Below are positions 47,494 to 58,296 of a stretch of 64,000 nt of DNA, one piece after another. Position 1 is the stretch's first letter. Every line of letters starts with the position of its first letter. Under the pieces are notes generated by a model. It was not told the origin of the DNA. It saw only the letters and a list, made by a program, of their open reading frames with translations, and searched no databases. The translations under genes were made by a program, and so were the position numbers. This DNA is from PMG-095 sp037200885. GTDB taxonomy: Bacteria > Myxococcota_A > Polyangia > Polyangiales > Polyangiaceae. Location: contig JBBCIN010000001.1 in the NCBI GenBank assembly GCA_037200885.1, positions 372,001-436,000 on the forward strand. The letters are read 5' to 3'.

Positions 47494-47555
47494 GGCCGAC
47501 CTCACGGCGCCCGCGTAAATCCCAAGATTTATTCTACAAGTTGACCGATCTGGGT

Positions 47556-47575
47556 CCCGGGACGAAAGTCCCGGG
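47556..47575 (+). promoter_or_regulatory. GAAA-loop hairpin between sucA and sucB
   Basis: CCCGGGAC-GAAA-GTCCCGGG is a perfect 8-bp stem with a GNRA tetraloop, 60 bases before sucB. In the mRNA it would be very stable and could mark a processing or stabilising site between the two genes, or a partial terminator. The surrounding 141-bp gap holds no gene. Confidence 0.6.
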
Positions 47576-47634
47576 CTCGCGGGCGCAGCCAGGATGGTTC
47601 GCGCTCCGTTCGATAACAGGAAGCGCTGCAGAGC

Positions 47635-48861
47635 ATGGCAATCGAATTAAAAGTGCCGACCGTCGGTGAATCGATCACCGAAGTGCAAATGGGTGAGTGG
47701 CTGAAGGCCGAGGGTGACGCCGTCGCGCGCGACGAAGTCATCGCCAAGATCGAAACCGACAAAGTGACGGTCGACCTGACCGCGCCCAATGACGGGGTGT
47801 TGTCCCAGATCAAGGTCAAGAAGGGCCAAACCGCCAACGTCGGCGACGTGATCGGTTACATCGAGGAGGGCGCTGCAGGCGCCGCCAAGCCGAAGGCGGC
47901 CGAGCCGGCCAAGCCGGAGGCTCCGAAACCCGAAGCGCGCAAGGCCGAGCCGCCCGCGGAGGAGCGCCCGAAGAGCGTGCGCCCGACCATTCCGCCGCAG
48001 GGCTTTGCCCGCGTCATGCCGTCCGCGCGTCGCGCGTTGAAGGAACGCGGTCTCAATCCAGACGATGTGGAGGCTTCGGGCCCCGGTGGCCGCGTGCTGA
48101 AAGAAGACGTGGACCGCTTCAAGGAGAAGCCGGCCGCGCCCGCACCGGCGGTCGCTCAAGATCGACAAGAAGAAGTGGTGGCGATGAGCCCCTTCCGCAA
48201 GCGCATCGCCGAGCGACTCGTGCAATCGCAGCAAACGGCCGCGCTGCTCACGACCTTCAACGAGGTCGATATGGGCGCCGTGATGGAACTGCGAAAGACC
48301 CACCAAGAGGCATTTCAGGAGAAATACGGCATCAAGCTCGGCTTCATGTCGTTCTTCGTGAAGGCGGCGATCGAGGCGCTGAAGCTGATCCCGTCGGTCA
48401 ACGCCGAGATTCGCGGCAATGACGTCGTATACAAGAATTTCTACGACATCGGCGTGGCCGTCGGCGGTGGCAAGGGCTTGGCCGTCCCGGTCATTCGCAA
48501 CGCGGAACGCCTGGGCTTCGCCGAGGTCGAGCAGACGATTGCGGACTTCGGCAAGCGCGCCAAGGACAACAAGCTCGAGCTGAGCGAGCTTCAGGGCGGC
48601 ACGTTCACGATCACCAACGGCGGCATCTACGGTTCGATGATGTCGACGCCGATCGTCAACCCGCCGCAGAGCGGCATCCTCGGGCTGCACGCGATCCAAG
48701 ATCGGCCCATGGCGATTAAAGGTCAGGTCGTGATTCGACCGATGATGTACGTCGCGCTGACCTACGACCACCGGCTTGTGGACGGCCGCGAAGCGGTTAC
48801 ATTCTTGAAGCGCATCAAGCAATGCATGGAAGAACCCGCGCGCATCCTGCTCGAGGTCTAA
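47635..48861 (+). CDS. sucB: Dihydrolipoyllysine-residue succinyltransferase (E2 of 2-oxoglutarate dehydrogenase)
   Basis: 408 residues. The lipoyl domain (about 1-77) carries IETDKVTVDL with the lipoylated Lys43. An Ala/Pro/Lys hinge is followed by the E3-binding domain (VMPSARRALKERGLNPDDVE) and the catalytic domain. The latter shows MSPFRKRIAERLVQSQQTAA and the active-site YDHRLVDGREAVTFLK. It transfers succinyl from lipoate to CoA and forms the core of the complex. It sits between sucA and lpd, the usual order. Confidence 0.97.
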   Translation: MAIELKVPTVGESITEVQMGEWLKAEGDAVARDEVIAKIETDKVTVDLTAPNDGVLSQIKVKKGQTANVGDVIGYIEEGAAGAAKPKAAEPAKPEAPKPEARKAEPPAEERPKSVRPTIPPQGFARVMPSARRALKERGLNPDDVEASGPGGRVLKEDVDRFKEKPAAPAPAVAQDRQEEVVAMSPFRKRIAERLVQSQQTAALLTTFNEVDMGAVMELRKTHQEAFQEKYGIKLGFMSFFVKAAIEALKLIPSVNAEIRGNDVVYKNFYDIGVAVGGGKGLAVPVIRNAERLGFAEVEQTIADFGKRAKDNKLELSELQGGTFTITNGGIYGSMMSTPIVNPPQSGILGLHAIQDRPMAIKGQVVIRPMMYVALTYDHRLVDGREAVTFLKRIKQCMEEPARILLEV

Positions 48862-48862
48862 C

Positions 48863-50245
48863 GTGAAAAAACATGATTTGATCGTGATCGGTGCCGGCCC
48901 GGGCGGCTACGTCGCCGCGATCCGCGCGGCTCAGCTCGGCCTGGACGTCGGCTGTATCGAGGACGAAGAAGCCCTCGGCGGCACCTGTGTGCGTGTCGGC
49001 TGCATCCCCAGCAAAGCGCTGCTCGAAGCGAGCGAGCGTTACCACGTGGCCGGTCACAACTTGGCCGAATTTGGCATCAAGGTCTCCGGCGTCGAGCTGG
49101 ATTTGGCTCGCATGCTCGAGCGCAAAACCAAAGTGGTCGCGCAGAACACGGGCGGCGTCGCGTACTTGTTCAAGAAGAACAAGATCACCCGCTACCGCGG
49201 CCACGGCCGCATCACAGGTCCTGGTCGCGTCGTCGTCGAAGGCCAAGATGCGAACGAGCTCGAAGCCAAGCACGTGCTGATCGCTACCGGTAGCAGCGTG
49301 GCGCCCCTGCGCGGCGTCACCCTCGACGGCGACCGCATCGGCACTAGCACCGAGGCCCTGTCGTACCCGGAGGTGCCGAAGCACCTGGTGGTCATCGGCG
49401 CTGGCTACATCGGGCTCGAGCTCGGCTCGGTTTGGAACCGCTTGGGCGCCAAAGTGACCGTGCTCGAATACCTCGAGCGCATCTTGCCAGGCATGGACTC
49501 GGACATCGCCGAAGAAGCCGAGCGCATCTTCACCAAGCAAGGTATCGAGTTTCGTTTGGGATCCAAGGTCACCGGAGCTCGCCGCGAAGGCGACCAGGTG
49601 TTCGTCAGCGTCGAGGGGCAACCCGATATCGAGTGTGACCGCGTTTTGGTCTCGGTCGGTCGCGTGCCGAACACGACCGGTCTCGGTCTCGACACCGTCG
49701 GCATCGAGCTCGACCCGCGCGGGCGGGTTCCGATCGACGACGACTTCCGTACCTACGTCGCCGGGTTCTATGCCATCGGCGATGTCGTGCGCGGCCCGAT
49801 GCTCGCGCACAAGGCCGAGGAAGAGGGCGTCGCCTGCGTCGAGCACATCGTCACCGGCTATGGCCACGTGAATTACGACGCGATTCCGGGCGTCGTATAC
49901 ACGCACCCGGAAATCGCCTCGGTCGGCAAGACCGAAGACGAGCTCAAGACGCTGAACGTGCCGTACAAGAAGGGCATGTTCCCGTTCCTCGCCAACGGGC
50001 GCGCCCGCGCAATCGGTGCAACGGAAGGGCGCGTGAAAATCTTGGCACACCGCGATACCGATCGCATCTTGGGCGTGCACATTCTGGGCGCTCACGCGGG
50101 CGACATGATCGCCGAAGCCGTCGCGGCAATCGAATTCGGAGCCACGTCGGAGGACATCGCGCGCACTTCGCACGCCCACCCGACGCTCTCCGAAATCATC
50201 AAAGAGGCCGCTTTTGCCGTGTCAGGACGCGCGATCCACATCTGA
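48863..50245 (+). CDS. lpd: Dihydrolipoyl dehydrogenase (E3)
   Basis: 460 residues. FAD flavoprotein that reoxidises dihydrolipoamide with NAD+. FAD site IGAGPGGYVAAIRAAQLG, redox disulfide GGTCVRVGCIPSK (Cys42, Cys47), NAD site VIGAGYIGLELGSVWNRLGA, second FAD site FYAIGDVVRGPMLAHKAEEE and C-terminal catalytic AHAHPTLSEI-type SHAHPTLSEI. The start GTG follows sucB by one base. Its 3' end overlaps the convergent ClC gene by 24 bp. Confidence 0.97.
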   Translation: MKKHDLIVIGAGPGGYVAAIRAAQLGLDVGCIEDEEALGGTCVRVGCIPSKALLEASERYHVAGHNLAEFGIKVSGVELDLARMLERKTKVVAQNTGGVAYLFKKNKITRYRGHGRITGPGRVVVEGQDANELEAKHVLIATGSSVAPLRGVTLDGDRIGTSTEALSYPEVPKHLVVIGAGYIGLELGSVWNRLGAKVTVLEYLERILPGMDSDIAEEAERIFTKQGIEFRLGSKVTGARREGDQVFVSVEGQPDIECDRVLVSVGRVPNTTGLGLDTVGIELDPRGRVPIDDDFRTYVAGFYAIGDVVRGPMLAHKAEEEGVACVEHIVTGYGHVNYDAIPGVVYTHPEIASVGKTEDELKTLNVPYKKGMFPFLANGRARAIGATEGRVKILAHRDTDRILGVHILGAHAGDMIAEAVAAIEFGATSEDIARTSHAHPTLSEIIKEAAFAVSGRAIHI

Positions 50246-51610
50246 TTCGGCGGCCACGACTTTCACCTCCCACTGACTGCCGCGCCGCCGCAGTTCCTCG
50301 GTGTAGATCGATTCACGGTGCACTCGTCTCGAGAGCACCGTGGAGATGGCGCACGCGGTGAGCAGCGGCAGCACGATCGCGTAGTCGCCCGAGAGCTCGA
50401 ACACGAGCACGGTAGCCATCAGCGGCGCGTGCGTCGTCGCCGCGATCATGGCTGCCATGCCGACGAGTGCGTACGCCGCGACCGCGCCCGTGCTGCTCGG
50501 CGGGCCGAAGCGCGAGACCAAATGCCCGACGATTCCGCCCAGGGCAGCGCCGAGTAGCAGGGACGGCGTGAATACGCCGCCCGGGCTGCCCGAGGAAACC
50601 GACGCCGTGGTGGCGATCGCCTTGGCGAACAAGATCAGCACGAGCAAACCGATGCTCAGCTGCTGGCCCAATATCAGGTTGACTGTCTCGTAGCCGTTGC
50701 CCGTGACCTCTGGCAAAAGGATGGCGATCCCGCCCACTACGGCTCCACCGATCGCAGCCCGTGCCGGACGATGCGTGCTCAGCTTGGCGAACAGCGTCTC
50801 TCCGTGCTTGAGCAGCAGCATGAACAGCGGTCCGGTAACACCCGAGAGCAGCCCGAGCCCAGCGTACAGCGCGAGCTCGGCGTTGGAATTCATGCTGAAC
50901 GTGCGCATCCCATAAATGGGTCCGCCGCCGATCGCGAGCCGGGTCAGTGCCGTGGCGATCGGCACAGCGACGATTACAGGCAGCACGAGGTCGAGCGCGA
51001 TCAAGCCCGTCACCACCTCGACCACGAAGAGGACCGCGGCGATCGGTGTGTTGTAAGCAGCTGCGAAGCCTGCCCCAGCGCCCGCGGCGATCAACGCTCG
51101 GATCTGACGCTCGCGCAGACGGAACAGTCGACCCAGCGTGCCGCCGAGTCCCCCGCCGAATTGGATCAGTGGTCCTTCGCGCCCGACCGATCCGCCCGAT
51201 ACGATTGCCAGCCAAGAGCCCGTGGCCTTCAGCAGCGTGAGTCGCAACGAGATCCGCCCTCTGCCGAGCGCGACCGCTTCCATGACTTCGCCGACGCCGT
51301 GTCCTCCCTTCAACTTGGCGCCGATCGCGCCCAAGAGCCCCGCCAACCCTCCGCCGATCATCGGCACCGATATGCGCGCATACCAGGGCAGCCTCCCGAA
51401 CGCGGTCAGTACGTCGGCCGCGCCGTAGCCGTGTGCGAAGACCCAACCGATCGCGTGCCGGAAGAGCACGGCAAAGCCCGCGGCGCCCAGGGCGACCCCC
51501 AGCAACGCGGCACAGTAACGCGCTAAATTTCCCCAAAAAAACCGATTGCCCGCGGGGCGGGAAGGGCGCGGGGTAGGTTCGGATGAGACAAAAGTGGCGG
51601 GAATGAGCAA
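50222..51610 (-). CDS. ClC-family chloride channel/transporter
   Basis: 462 residues with the ClC fold and no C-terminal CBS domains. Motifs: GGHGVGEVMEA in place of GSGIP, SGGSVGREGPLIQFGGGLG with gating Glu at about 145, NTPIAAVLFVVE, GSPGGVFTPSLLLGAALGG. The gating Glu suggests a Cl-/H+ exchanger rather than a pure channel, though F/Y and proton-glutamate checks need an alignment. The start TTG 51610 is weakly supported. It overlaps lpd tail-to-tail, so both transcripts run into each other. Confidence 0.9.
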   Translation of the reverse strand: MLIPATFVSSEPTPRPSRPAGNRFFWGNLARYCAALLGVALGAAGFAVLFRHAIGWVFAHGYGAADVLTAFGRLPWYARISVPMIGGGLAGLLGAIGAKLKGGHGVGEVMEAVALGRGRISLRLTLLKATGSWLAIVSGGSVGREGPLIQFGGGLGGTLGRLFRLRERQIRALIAAGAGAGFAAAYNTPIAAVLFVVEVVTGLIALDLVLPVIVAVPIATALTRLAIGGGPIYGMRTFSMNSNAELALYAGLGLLSGVTGPLFMLLLKHGETLFAKLSTHRPARAAIGGAVVGGIAILLPEVTGNGYETVNLILGQQLSIGLLVLILFAKAIATTASVSSGSPGGVFTPSLLLGAALGGIVGHLVSRFGPPSSTGAVAAYALVGMAAMIAATTHAPLMATVLVFELSGDYAIVLPLLTACAISTVLSRRVHRESIYTEELRRRGSQWEVKVVAAESDVDRAS

Positions 51611-51688
51611 AGCTACCCCGAAATTTGGCCAACCCGAGGAAACTTTGCGAGATTTATTGGGTAAAGCGGCTATAGACCGGGACCTTCA

Positions 51689-52222
51689 ATGCAAAAACTT
51701 ACATCGTCCGAGGGCCTGCTGATCGTCGTGGAGCTCGGAGCCGAATGGCCAACCTCGGAAATCGAGGCCTCGCGCAGCGCAAAAGCGCGCCGAGTACTGG
51801 CGCAAGACGAAACGGAGTCGCCCGCCGCATTCGCGCTTCGCGTCGCCGAGCAACTAGGCAGCTCGTTTGCCAGCGGAGTGGCCATGGCCAGCGTCGTCGT
51901 TGCGTGTAGTGAACGCATCGACGAGCACGCACAAGGTGCGCGCGCTGAGCTCGCGCGTAACGCGGCGAGCGCACTCGGCCGCGCGGGTGGAGGCAGCCTA
52001 TGCTTCGTCGCGAGCGATCGAAACGACGCTCGGTCCAAGCCCGCACTGTCGACGTTGCTCAGCGACGTCACCCGGGATTGGCAGAGCGTCGGCGTGGAAG
52101 TGAAGCTCAGTTTCGGCCAACCGACCCTAGCGCTCACTGAAGACGCCGCCGCGGATGCCAAGTCGCGTGCGAGCGCGCGCACCTCGGCGCCGGTGAAAGA
52201 CTCCGTGCGCCGCGTCGCCTGA
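51689..52222 (+). CDS. Hypothetical protein, first copy of a paralogous pair
   Basis: 177 residues. I recognise no named family. The N-terminal strand LLIVVELGAEWP is followed by FALRVAEQLGSSF, GVAMASVVVACS, a helix and SLCFVASDRND, then GVEVKLSFGQ; an alpha/beta fold without signal peptide or membrane helix. The same order occurs in the protein at 54122-54661 (VVVLELGSTWP, LFAQRISRKM, ELVLASDVT, QVSVRVRF). A -10-like TATAGA at 51671-51676 precedes the ATG by 12 bases. The two copies bracket a Ser/Thr kinase, suggesting substrates or partners of it. Confidence 0.7.
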   Translation: MQKLTSSEGLLIVVELGAEWPTSEIEASRSAKARRVLAQDETESPAAFALRVAEQLGSSFASGVAMASVVVACSERIDEHAQGARAELARNAASALGRAGGGSLCFVASDRNDARSKPALSTLLSDVTRDWQSVGVEVKLSFGQPTLALTEDAAADAKSRASARTSAPVKDSVRRVA

Positions 52223-52313
52223 GCTCGTCGCGGTATCCCAGCTGTGCGGTGATTCCCCACAACTCCCGCGCTCGGCGCTCGGACAATTGTCGGGCTCGCC
52301 CCTGGCTTCGTCG

Positions 52314-52319
52314 TATAAT
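52314..52319 (+). promoter_or_regulatory. -10 box of the kinase promoter
   Basis: A perfect consensus TATAAT lies 35 bp upstream of the kinase ATG in otherwise GC-rich DNA. No well-spaced -35 box is visible; TTGTCG at 52287 is four bases too far. GGGAGGA at about 52338-52344 may be the ribosome site. Confidence 0.5.
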
Positions 52320-52354
52320 CGTAGGATGCTTTTCCCTGGGAGGAATGCTCCGCG

Positions 52355-53779
52355 ATGTCGCTCGAAGTCGGTCAGCTCTTAGACAACAAGTACCGCATCG
52401 TGAAGATGATCGGCGAGGGCGGCATGGGCGCCGTCTTCGAGGGCGAGAACGTGCGCATCAATCGGCGCGTGGCGATCAAGGTGCTGCACGCCGCGTTCGC
52501 TGGCAACAGCGACGTGATGCAGCGCTTCGAGCGTGAAGCGCAAGCGGCCGGTCGCATCGGCAACGATCACATCTTGGAGGTGCTGGATCTGGGCAACCTG
52601 CCCGATGGCGATCGCTTCATCATCATGGAGTTTTTGGACGGCGAGCCGCTGTCGTCTCGGATCAAGCACCGTGGGCGGTTGATGCCGCACGAACTCGCGC
52701 CGCTGATGCGGCAGGTCTTGGTCGGCTTGGGCGCAGCGCACGTTGCGGGCATCGTTCATCGGGATCTGAAGCCCGACAACATCTTCATCTTGCGCGAGAA
52801 GGCGGGTCAGAAGGACTTCGTCAAGATCATCGATTTCGGTATCTCCAAGTTCTCACCGCTCAGTGGTGACGGCATGAAGATGACGCGAACCGGCGCGGTC
52901 ATGGGCACGCCGTATTACATGTCGCCCGAACAAGCGAGCGGTAGCGCCGAGGCCGACGCCCGCAGTGACGTCTATTCGTTGGGCGTGATCATGTTCGAAG
53001 CCGTCACCGGGCGCGTGCCGTTCGATGCCGGCACCTTCAACCAGTTGATGTTCAAGATCGTGCTCGACGACGTGCCGCCGCCCCAGTCAATCGTGCCCGA
53101 CCTGGATCCGGCGTTCGCGAGCATCGTTTCGAAAGCGATGGCTCGCGATGTGTCACAGCGCTTTCAGAGCACGACGGACCTGATCCACGCGCTCGACGGA
53201 TGGTCCCACAGCGGTCAGTCAGTGGCGCTGCCGACGGCCACGCAAGCATCTGCTGCCGGTCACCTGCCGTCAGGCGCCCGCGGTTCGATGGCATCGATCA
53301 GCGACGCGAGTGTGCCAACGGTGGGTCAAAAGACGGCCGGCACTTGGGCCACCTCACAGCCCGGGGCGGTGCCCGTCGCGCCGAAAAAGAGTGCAGCTCC
53401 GAAAATCGCGGCCGCGCTCGGAATTGGCGTACTGGTGTTGGGCGGAGGCGCCTTTGCCGCGTACGCGCTACACGACAAACCGCTAATAGCGGCCAGCTCC
53501 GCTGCGGCGGCGAGCTCTGCGCCGCAGCCACCTGCGCCGACGACAATCCAGCCCGCGCCGCCCGAAGCCCGCGCGATTCCGAGCGCGGCGGCGCCCGTCG
53601 CCCCAGCTCCAATCGAAACTGCCACGGCGGCGGTCGAAACCACCGCGCCCGCGCTGAGTGCCGCGAAATCCGCGCCCGCGCGACCGGCGGCGCACGCCGC
53701 GCTGCGAACGGCGAAGCCCGCCGCCAAGGCCGCACGTGCCTCGGCGACGAAGCCCGGTACGCCAGACTTCGGCTACTGA
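52355..53779 (+). CDS. Transmembrane Ser/Thr protein kinase
   Basis: 474 residues. Kinase domain about 10-285 with GEGGMGAVFEGE, VAIKVLH, IVHRDLKPDNIF, IIDFGISKF and GTPYYMSPEQASG, all catalytic residues present. A linker, one membrane helix (about 353-373; IAAALGIGVLVLGGGAFAAY) and an extracytoplasmic Ala/Pro-rich tail without a recognisable sensor domain follow. It signals by phosphorylating cytoplasmic proteins. It lies between the two paralogous unknown genes and is read in the same direction. Confidence 0.94.
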   Translation: MSLEVGQLLDNKYRIVKMIGEGGMGAVFEGENVRINRRVAIKVLHAAFAGNSDVMQRFEREAQAAGRIGNDHILEVLDLGNLPDGDRFIIMEFLDGEPLSSRIKHRGRLMPHELAPLMRQVLVGLGAAHVAGIVHRDLKPDNIFILREKAGQKDFVKIIDFGISKFSPLSGDGMKMTRTGAVMGTPYYMSPEQASGSAEADARSDVYSLGVIMFEAVTGRVPFDAGTFNQLMFKIVLDDVPPPQSIVPDLDPAFASIVSKAMARDVSQRFQSTTDLIHALDGWSHSGQSVALPTATQASAAGHLPSGARGSMASISDASVPTVGQKTAGTWATSQPGAVPVAPKKSAAPKIAAALGIGVLVLGGGAFAAYALHDKPLIAASSAAAASSAPQPPAPTTIQPAPPEARAIPSAAAPVAPAPIETATAAVETTAPALSAAKSAPARPAAHAALRTAKPAAKAARASATKPGTPDFGY

Positions 53780-53786
53780 TCCGTCC

Positions 53787-53812
53787 CGCATCCGGGGCGC
53801 AGCGGGTGCGGC
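53787..53812 (+). terminator. Hairpin after the kinase gene
   Basis: CCGCATCC pairs with GGGTGCGG (one G-T pair) around a 10-base loop, 5 bp after the stop codon. A short CATTT follows. It may end the kinase transcript. Confidence 0.4.
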
Positions 53813-54121
53813 ATTTCCGCCCGGCGGCCAAGCGCTGAACGAAAAGACGCAGGGCACGTTCCCGGTACCGGAGGCCGCGTGCAATTGCGCGCGGGCTACC
53901 ATCATTTACGCCTAGCCATACGCGAGGAGCGTTCGGGGTTGACGAATGCTAAAAATTGGAGCCATCTCCTGTTTGGTACGTTGGGACACTATTTCTTCGA
54001 ATCACTTTTGGATTCGAACCGAAAAAAGTCCTATGCGTAGAGGCGCGGGCAAAGTGCCCAGGGTTTGCAGCGACAGAGTGTGACAGAGGCGCGGGGTCGA
54101 AATGCCACGCGGAGGGATGAT
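53813..54121 (+). other. Intergenic region with an inverted repeat
   Basis: The 309 bp between the kinase hairpin and the second paralogue are richer in A/T than the genes around them. At 53996-54018 TTCGAATC-ACTTTTG-GATTCGAA is a perfect 8-bp inverted repeat, 100 bp before the start codon; it may be an operator. GGAGGG seven bases before ATG 54122 is a good ribosome site. No gene is visible. Confidence 0.5.
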
Positions 54122-54661
54122 ATGCAACAAGCGGACGAAACACTGCTTTCGGTGGTCGTTCTCGAGCTCGGCTCAACCTGGCCGCCGTGGCTCGCGGAGT
54201 ACCAAGCGCAAGCACCGAATTCGATGGTCATCGTGCAATCGGCGGACGAGTCCGCATCGTTATTTGCGCAGCGTATCAGTCGCAAGATGGATGAGGTCGG
54301 CGCGCGGGATGCCACCATCCACGCCGGATTGTTGGTCAGCAATGGCGTACTCGACACCTCCACCGTCGACGCGCGTCAAGCGATCTGCAAGGCGCTCCTG
54401 CGAGTGATGTTGAAAAAGCAACGCGGTGAGCTCGTGCTCGCCTCCGATGTGACGGCCGATGAAGCGGTTCGTCACCAATTGTTCGCACTGGCGGGCACGC
54501 TGTGTGATGAGTTGGGCGGCACACAAGTCAGCGTGCGTGTGCGTTTCGACACCATCCGCCCTAGTCATTCAGCCAGCGGTGTCATGAAGAGCTTTGTTCC
54601 GGCCGAGCCGAGCGAGACCCACTCCGAAGACGACGGCCGCGCCTCCAACAGTTCGCGCTGA
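54122..54661 (+). CDS. Hypothetical protein, second copy of a paralogous pair
   Basis: 179 residues, no named family. It shares with the protein at 51689-52222 an N-terminal VVVLELGSTWPPW strand, a helix with LFAQRISRKM, a central strand (TIHAGLLVSN), a helix and GELVLASDVT, then TQVSVRVRFD. Both then end in a charged, disordered tail. No membrane helix, signal peptide or metal motif is seen. The strand-helix order is loosely reminiscent of universal-stress or Rossmann-like folds, but the nucleotide motif is missing. Function cannot be assigned. Confidence 0.72.
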   Translation: MQQADETLLSVVVLELGSTWPPWLAEYQAQAPNSMVIVQSADESASLFAQRISRKMDEVGARDATIHAGLLVSNGVLDTSTVDARQAICKALLRVMLKKQRGELVLASDVTADEAVRHQLFALAGTLCDELGGTQVSVRVRFDTIRPSHSASGVMKSFVPAEPSETHSEDDGRASNSSR

Positions 54662-54736
54662 GCGCGCGCTCGAAGCGTTCGACACGTTCGAACGCGCCTT
54701 GACACGCCGCGTCATGGGCCCTACTCGTTGCAGCTG

Positions 54737-56031
<1,295 letters not shown>

Positions 56032-56032
<1 letters not shown>

Positions 56033-58236
56033 TGGTCAGCGATTACTCCAGTGCGTCGCTACTCGTCGAGTTGCGACCAGACGGCGTTGCCGTCATTGTC
56101 TTCGATTCGACCAACGAACCGCTCAACACGCTCGAGGCCAGCTTTGCCGAAGAGTTTTCGGACGTGCTGTCGCGTCTCGAGCGGGAGCCCGCATTGAAAG
56201 CGGTCGTGTTTACCTCCGGCAAGCCGGATAGCTTCATCGCTGGGGCGGACGTTCACATGCTGCACGCGCTGCAGCGCGCGGAGCAAGCTTCTGAGTTGTC
56301 GCGCTCGGGTCAACGTGCGCTCGGCAGCTTGGCCGCTTATCGAGTTCCCGTCGTGGCCGCCATTCATGGTGCTTGTTTGGGCGGCGGGCTCGAGCTCGCG
56401 CTGGCTTGTTCGGCGCGCGTGGCCAGCACTGACCCCAAGACCGTGTTCGGCTTGCCCGAGGTGCAATTGGGACTCTTACCCGCGCTGGGCGGGACGCAAC
56501 GCTTGCCGCGACTGCTCGGCGTCGAAAGCGCGCTCGAATTGCTGCTGACCGGCAAGCAAATCGACGGCACGCGCGCGCTGCGCCTGGGGCTGATCGACGA
56601 GCTCGTGCCGAGCGCCATCTTGCTGGACGTGGCCGTTCGCTTCGCGCTCGCGCGCGCGCTGAAACCGCCCAGCCAAAAGTCGCGCTTGCGTCGCTTGTTC
56701 GACCGCGCTGAGCTGAAGGAGTTTGCGCTCGCCGAAAACCCCGTCGGCCGCAAACTACTGTTCGAGCGAGCCAAGAAGCAGCTCAGGCTCAGGACCCGCG
56801 GGAACTATCCGGCCCCCGAGCGCATCCTCGAAGTCGTCAAGCTCGGCCTGGCCGATGGGTTCTCGCTCGGCCTCGAAGCGGAGGCGAGCGCTTTCGGCGA
56901 GCTCTTGCCGAGTGACACGGCGCGCGCGCTGATGCACGTGTTCTTCGCCAGCACGGAGCTGAAGAAAGACAGCGGACTCGACGCAACCGGGGTCGAAGCG
57001 CGCCCGGTGCGGCGCGTCGCTACGCTCGGAGCCGGTTTGATGGGCGCGGGCATCGCCTATCTGACGGCCGGAGTGGCCGATGTAGAGGTACGCATCAAGG
57101 ATCGCGACGAGGCTGCGCTCGCCAGAGGGCTCAAGCACGTGCGCGAGATTTTGGACGAGCGAGTGAAGGCGCGCCGACTGACCGCGACCGAACGCGACCT
57201 GAAGATGGCTCGCGTGACCGCCACCACCGATTACGACGGCTTCGACGCGGTCGATTTGGTGATCGAAGCCGTGTTCGAAGATCTGAATTTGAAGCGCCAA
57301 GTGCTGGCGGAGGTCGAACAGAGAACGGTAAAGACAGCGATCTTCGCGTCCAACACCTCTTCGCTACCGATCAGCCAAATCGCGGCGGGCGCCCGCCGCC
57401 CCGAGCAAGTGATCGGTATGCACTATTTCTCCCCCGCCGAGAAAATGCCGCTGCTCGAGGTCGTGGTTACGGACCTCACTGCGCCGCCTGTCATTGCGAG
57501 CTGCGTCGAATTCGGCAAGCGTCAAGGCAAGACCGTGATCGTGGTCCGTGATGGCGCAGGCTTTTACACCTCGCGCATTCTCGGTCCGTACTTGAACGAG
57601 GCATCGTTTTTGATCGCGGAGGGCGTGCCCATCGAGCAAATCGACGCGGCGCTCGTTGCGTGGGGGTTCCCGGTCGGTCCCGTCGGCTTGCTGGATGAAG
57701 TGGGGATCGACGTGGGCGCAAAGGTCGGACACATCCTGCACGAAGCATTCGGTGCTCGCATGGCTCCGCCGCCCGGTATCGAAGCCCTGTTGAGGGACGA
57801 GCGCTTCGGTAAAAAAAATCAGCGTGGCTTCTACTCCTATGCTGGAGACCAAAAAGGTCAGCTCGTTGTCGACCCCGGTGTCTACGCCCTACTCGGAGTA
57901 GAACCCAAGCGTGAGCTGCCCAAAGACGAAATCGCACAGCGCTGCGCGCTGCAAATGATCAACGAAGCAGCGCGCTGTTTCGGTGAAGGGATCTTGCGCA
58001 GCGCACGCGACGGCGATGTGGGGGCGATCTTCGCCCTGGGCTTTCCGCCCTTCCGCGGCGGGCCATTTCACTACGTCGATGCGGTCGGCCCCGCGAACGT
58101 CGTGCGTCGCTTGGAGAGCTGCATGAGCCTGCTCGGACCACGCTTCACGCCAGCGCCCGTGCTGATCGAAATGGCCAGAACGGGCGGCTCCTTTTACGGG
58201 GCAGGGGCGGTCGCCGTCGGCCAACACCGCGGCTAA
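56032..58236 (+). CDS. fadJ: Trifunctional fatty-acid oxidation alpha subunit (enoyl-CoA hydratase / 3-hydroxyacyl-CoA dehydrogenase)
   Basis: About 734 residues. The N-terminal crotonase domain shows SFIAGADVHML, GACLGGGLELALACSARVA and FGLPEVQLGLLPALGGTQRL with the catalytic Glu pair. The 3-hydroxyacyl-CoA dehydrogenase domain shows VATLGAGLMGAGIAYLTAG, NTSSLPISQIA and GMHYFSPAEKMPLLEVV. C-terminal 3HCDH halves follow. The start GTG 56032 overlaps the fadI stop; the frame open upstream lies inside fadI. FadI and FadJ form the beta-oxidation complex. Confidence 0.95.
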
Positions 58237-58240
58237 AAAC

Positions 58241-58266
58241 GCGCGAGGTGAGCGCTCACCTCGCGC
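58241..58266. terminator. 26-bp perfect palindrome between fadJ and peroxiredoxin
   Basis: GCGCGAGGTGAGC is followed directly by its reverse complement, four bases after the fadJ stop and 31 before the convergent peroxiredoxin stop. It should act as a terminator for both. Confidence 0.75.
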
Positions 58267-58296
58267 ATTCGCGATTCAAACGCAGTCCGCGCGGGT

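Noticed and set aside
48815..50179. Minus-strand frame of 454 codons
   Set aside because: Antisense to lpd.
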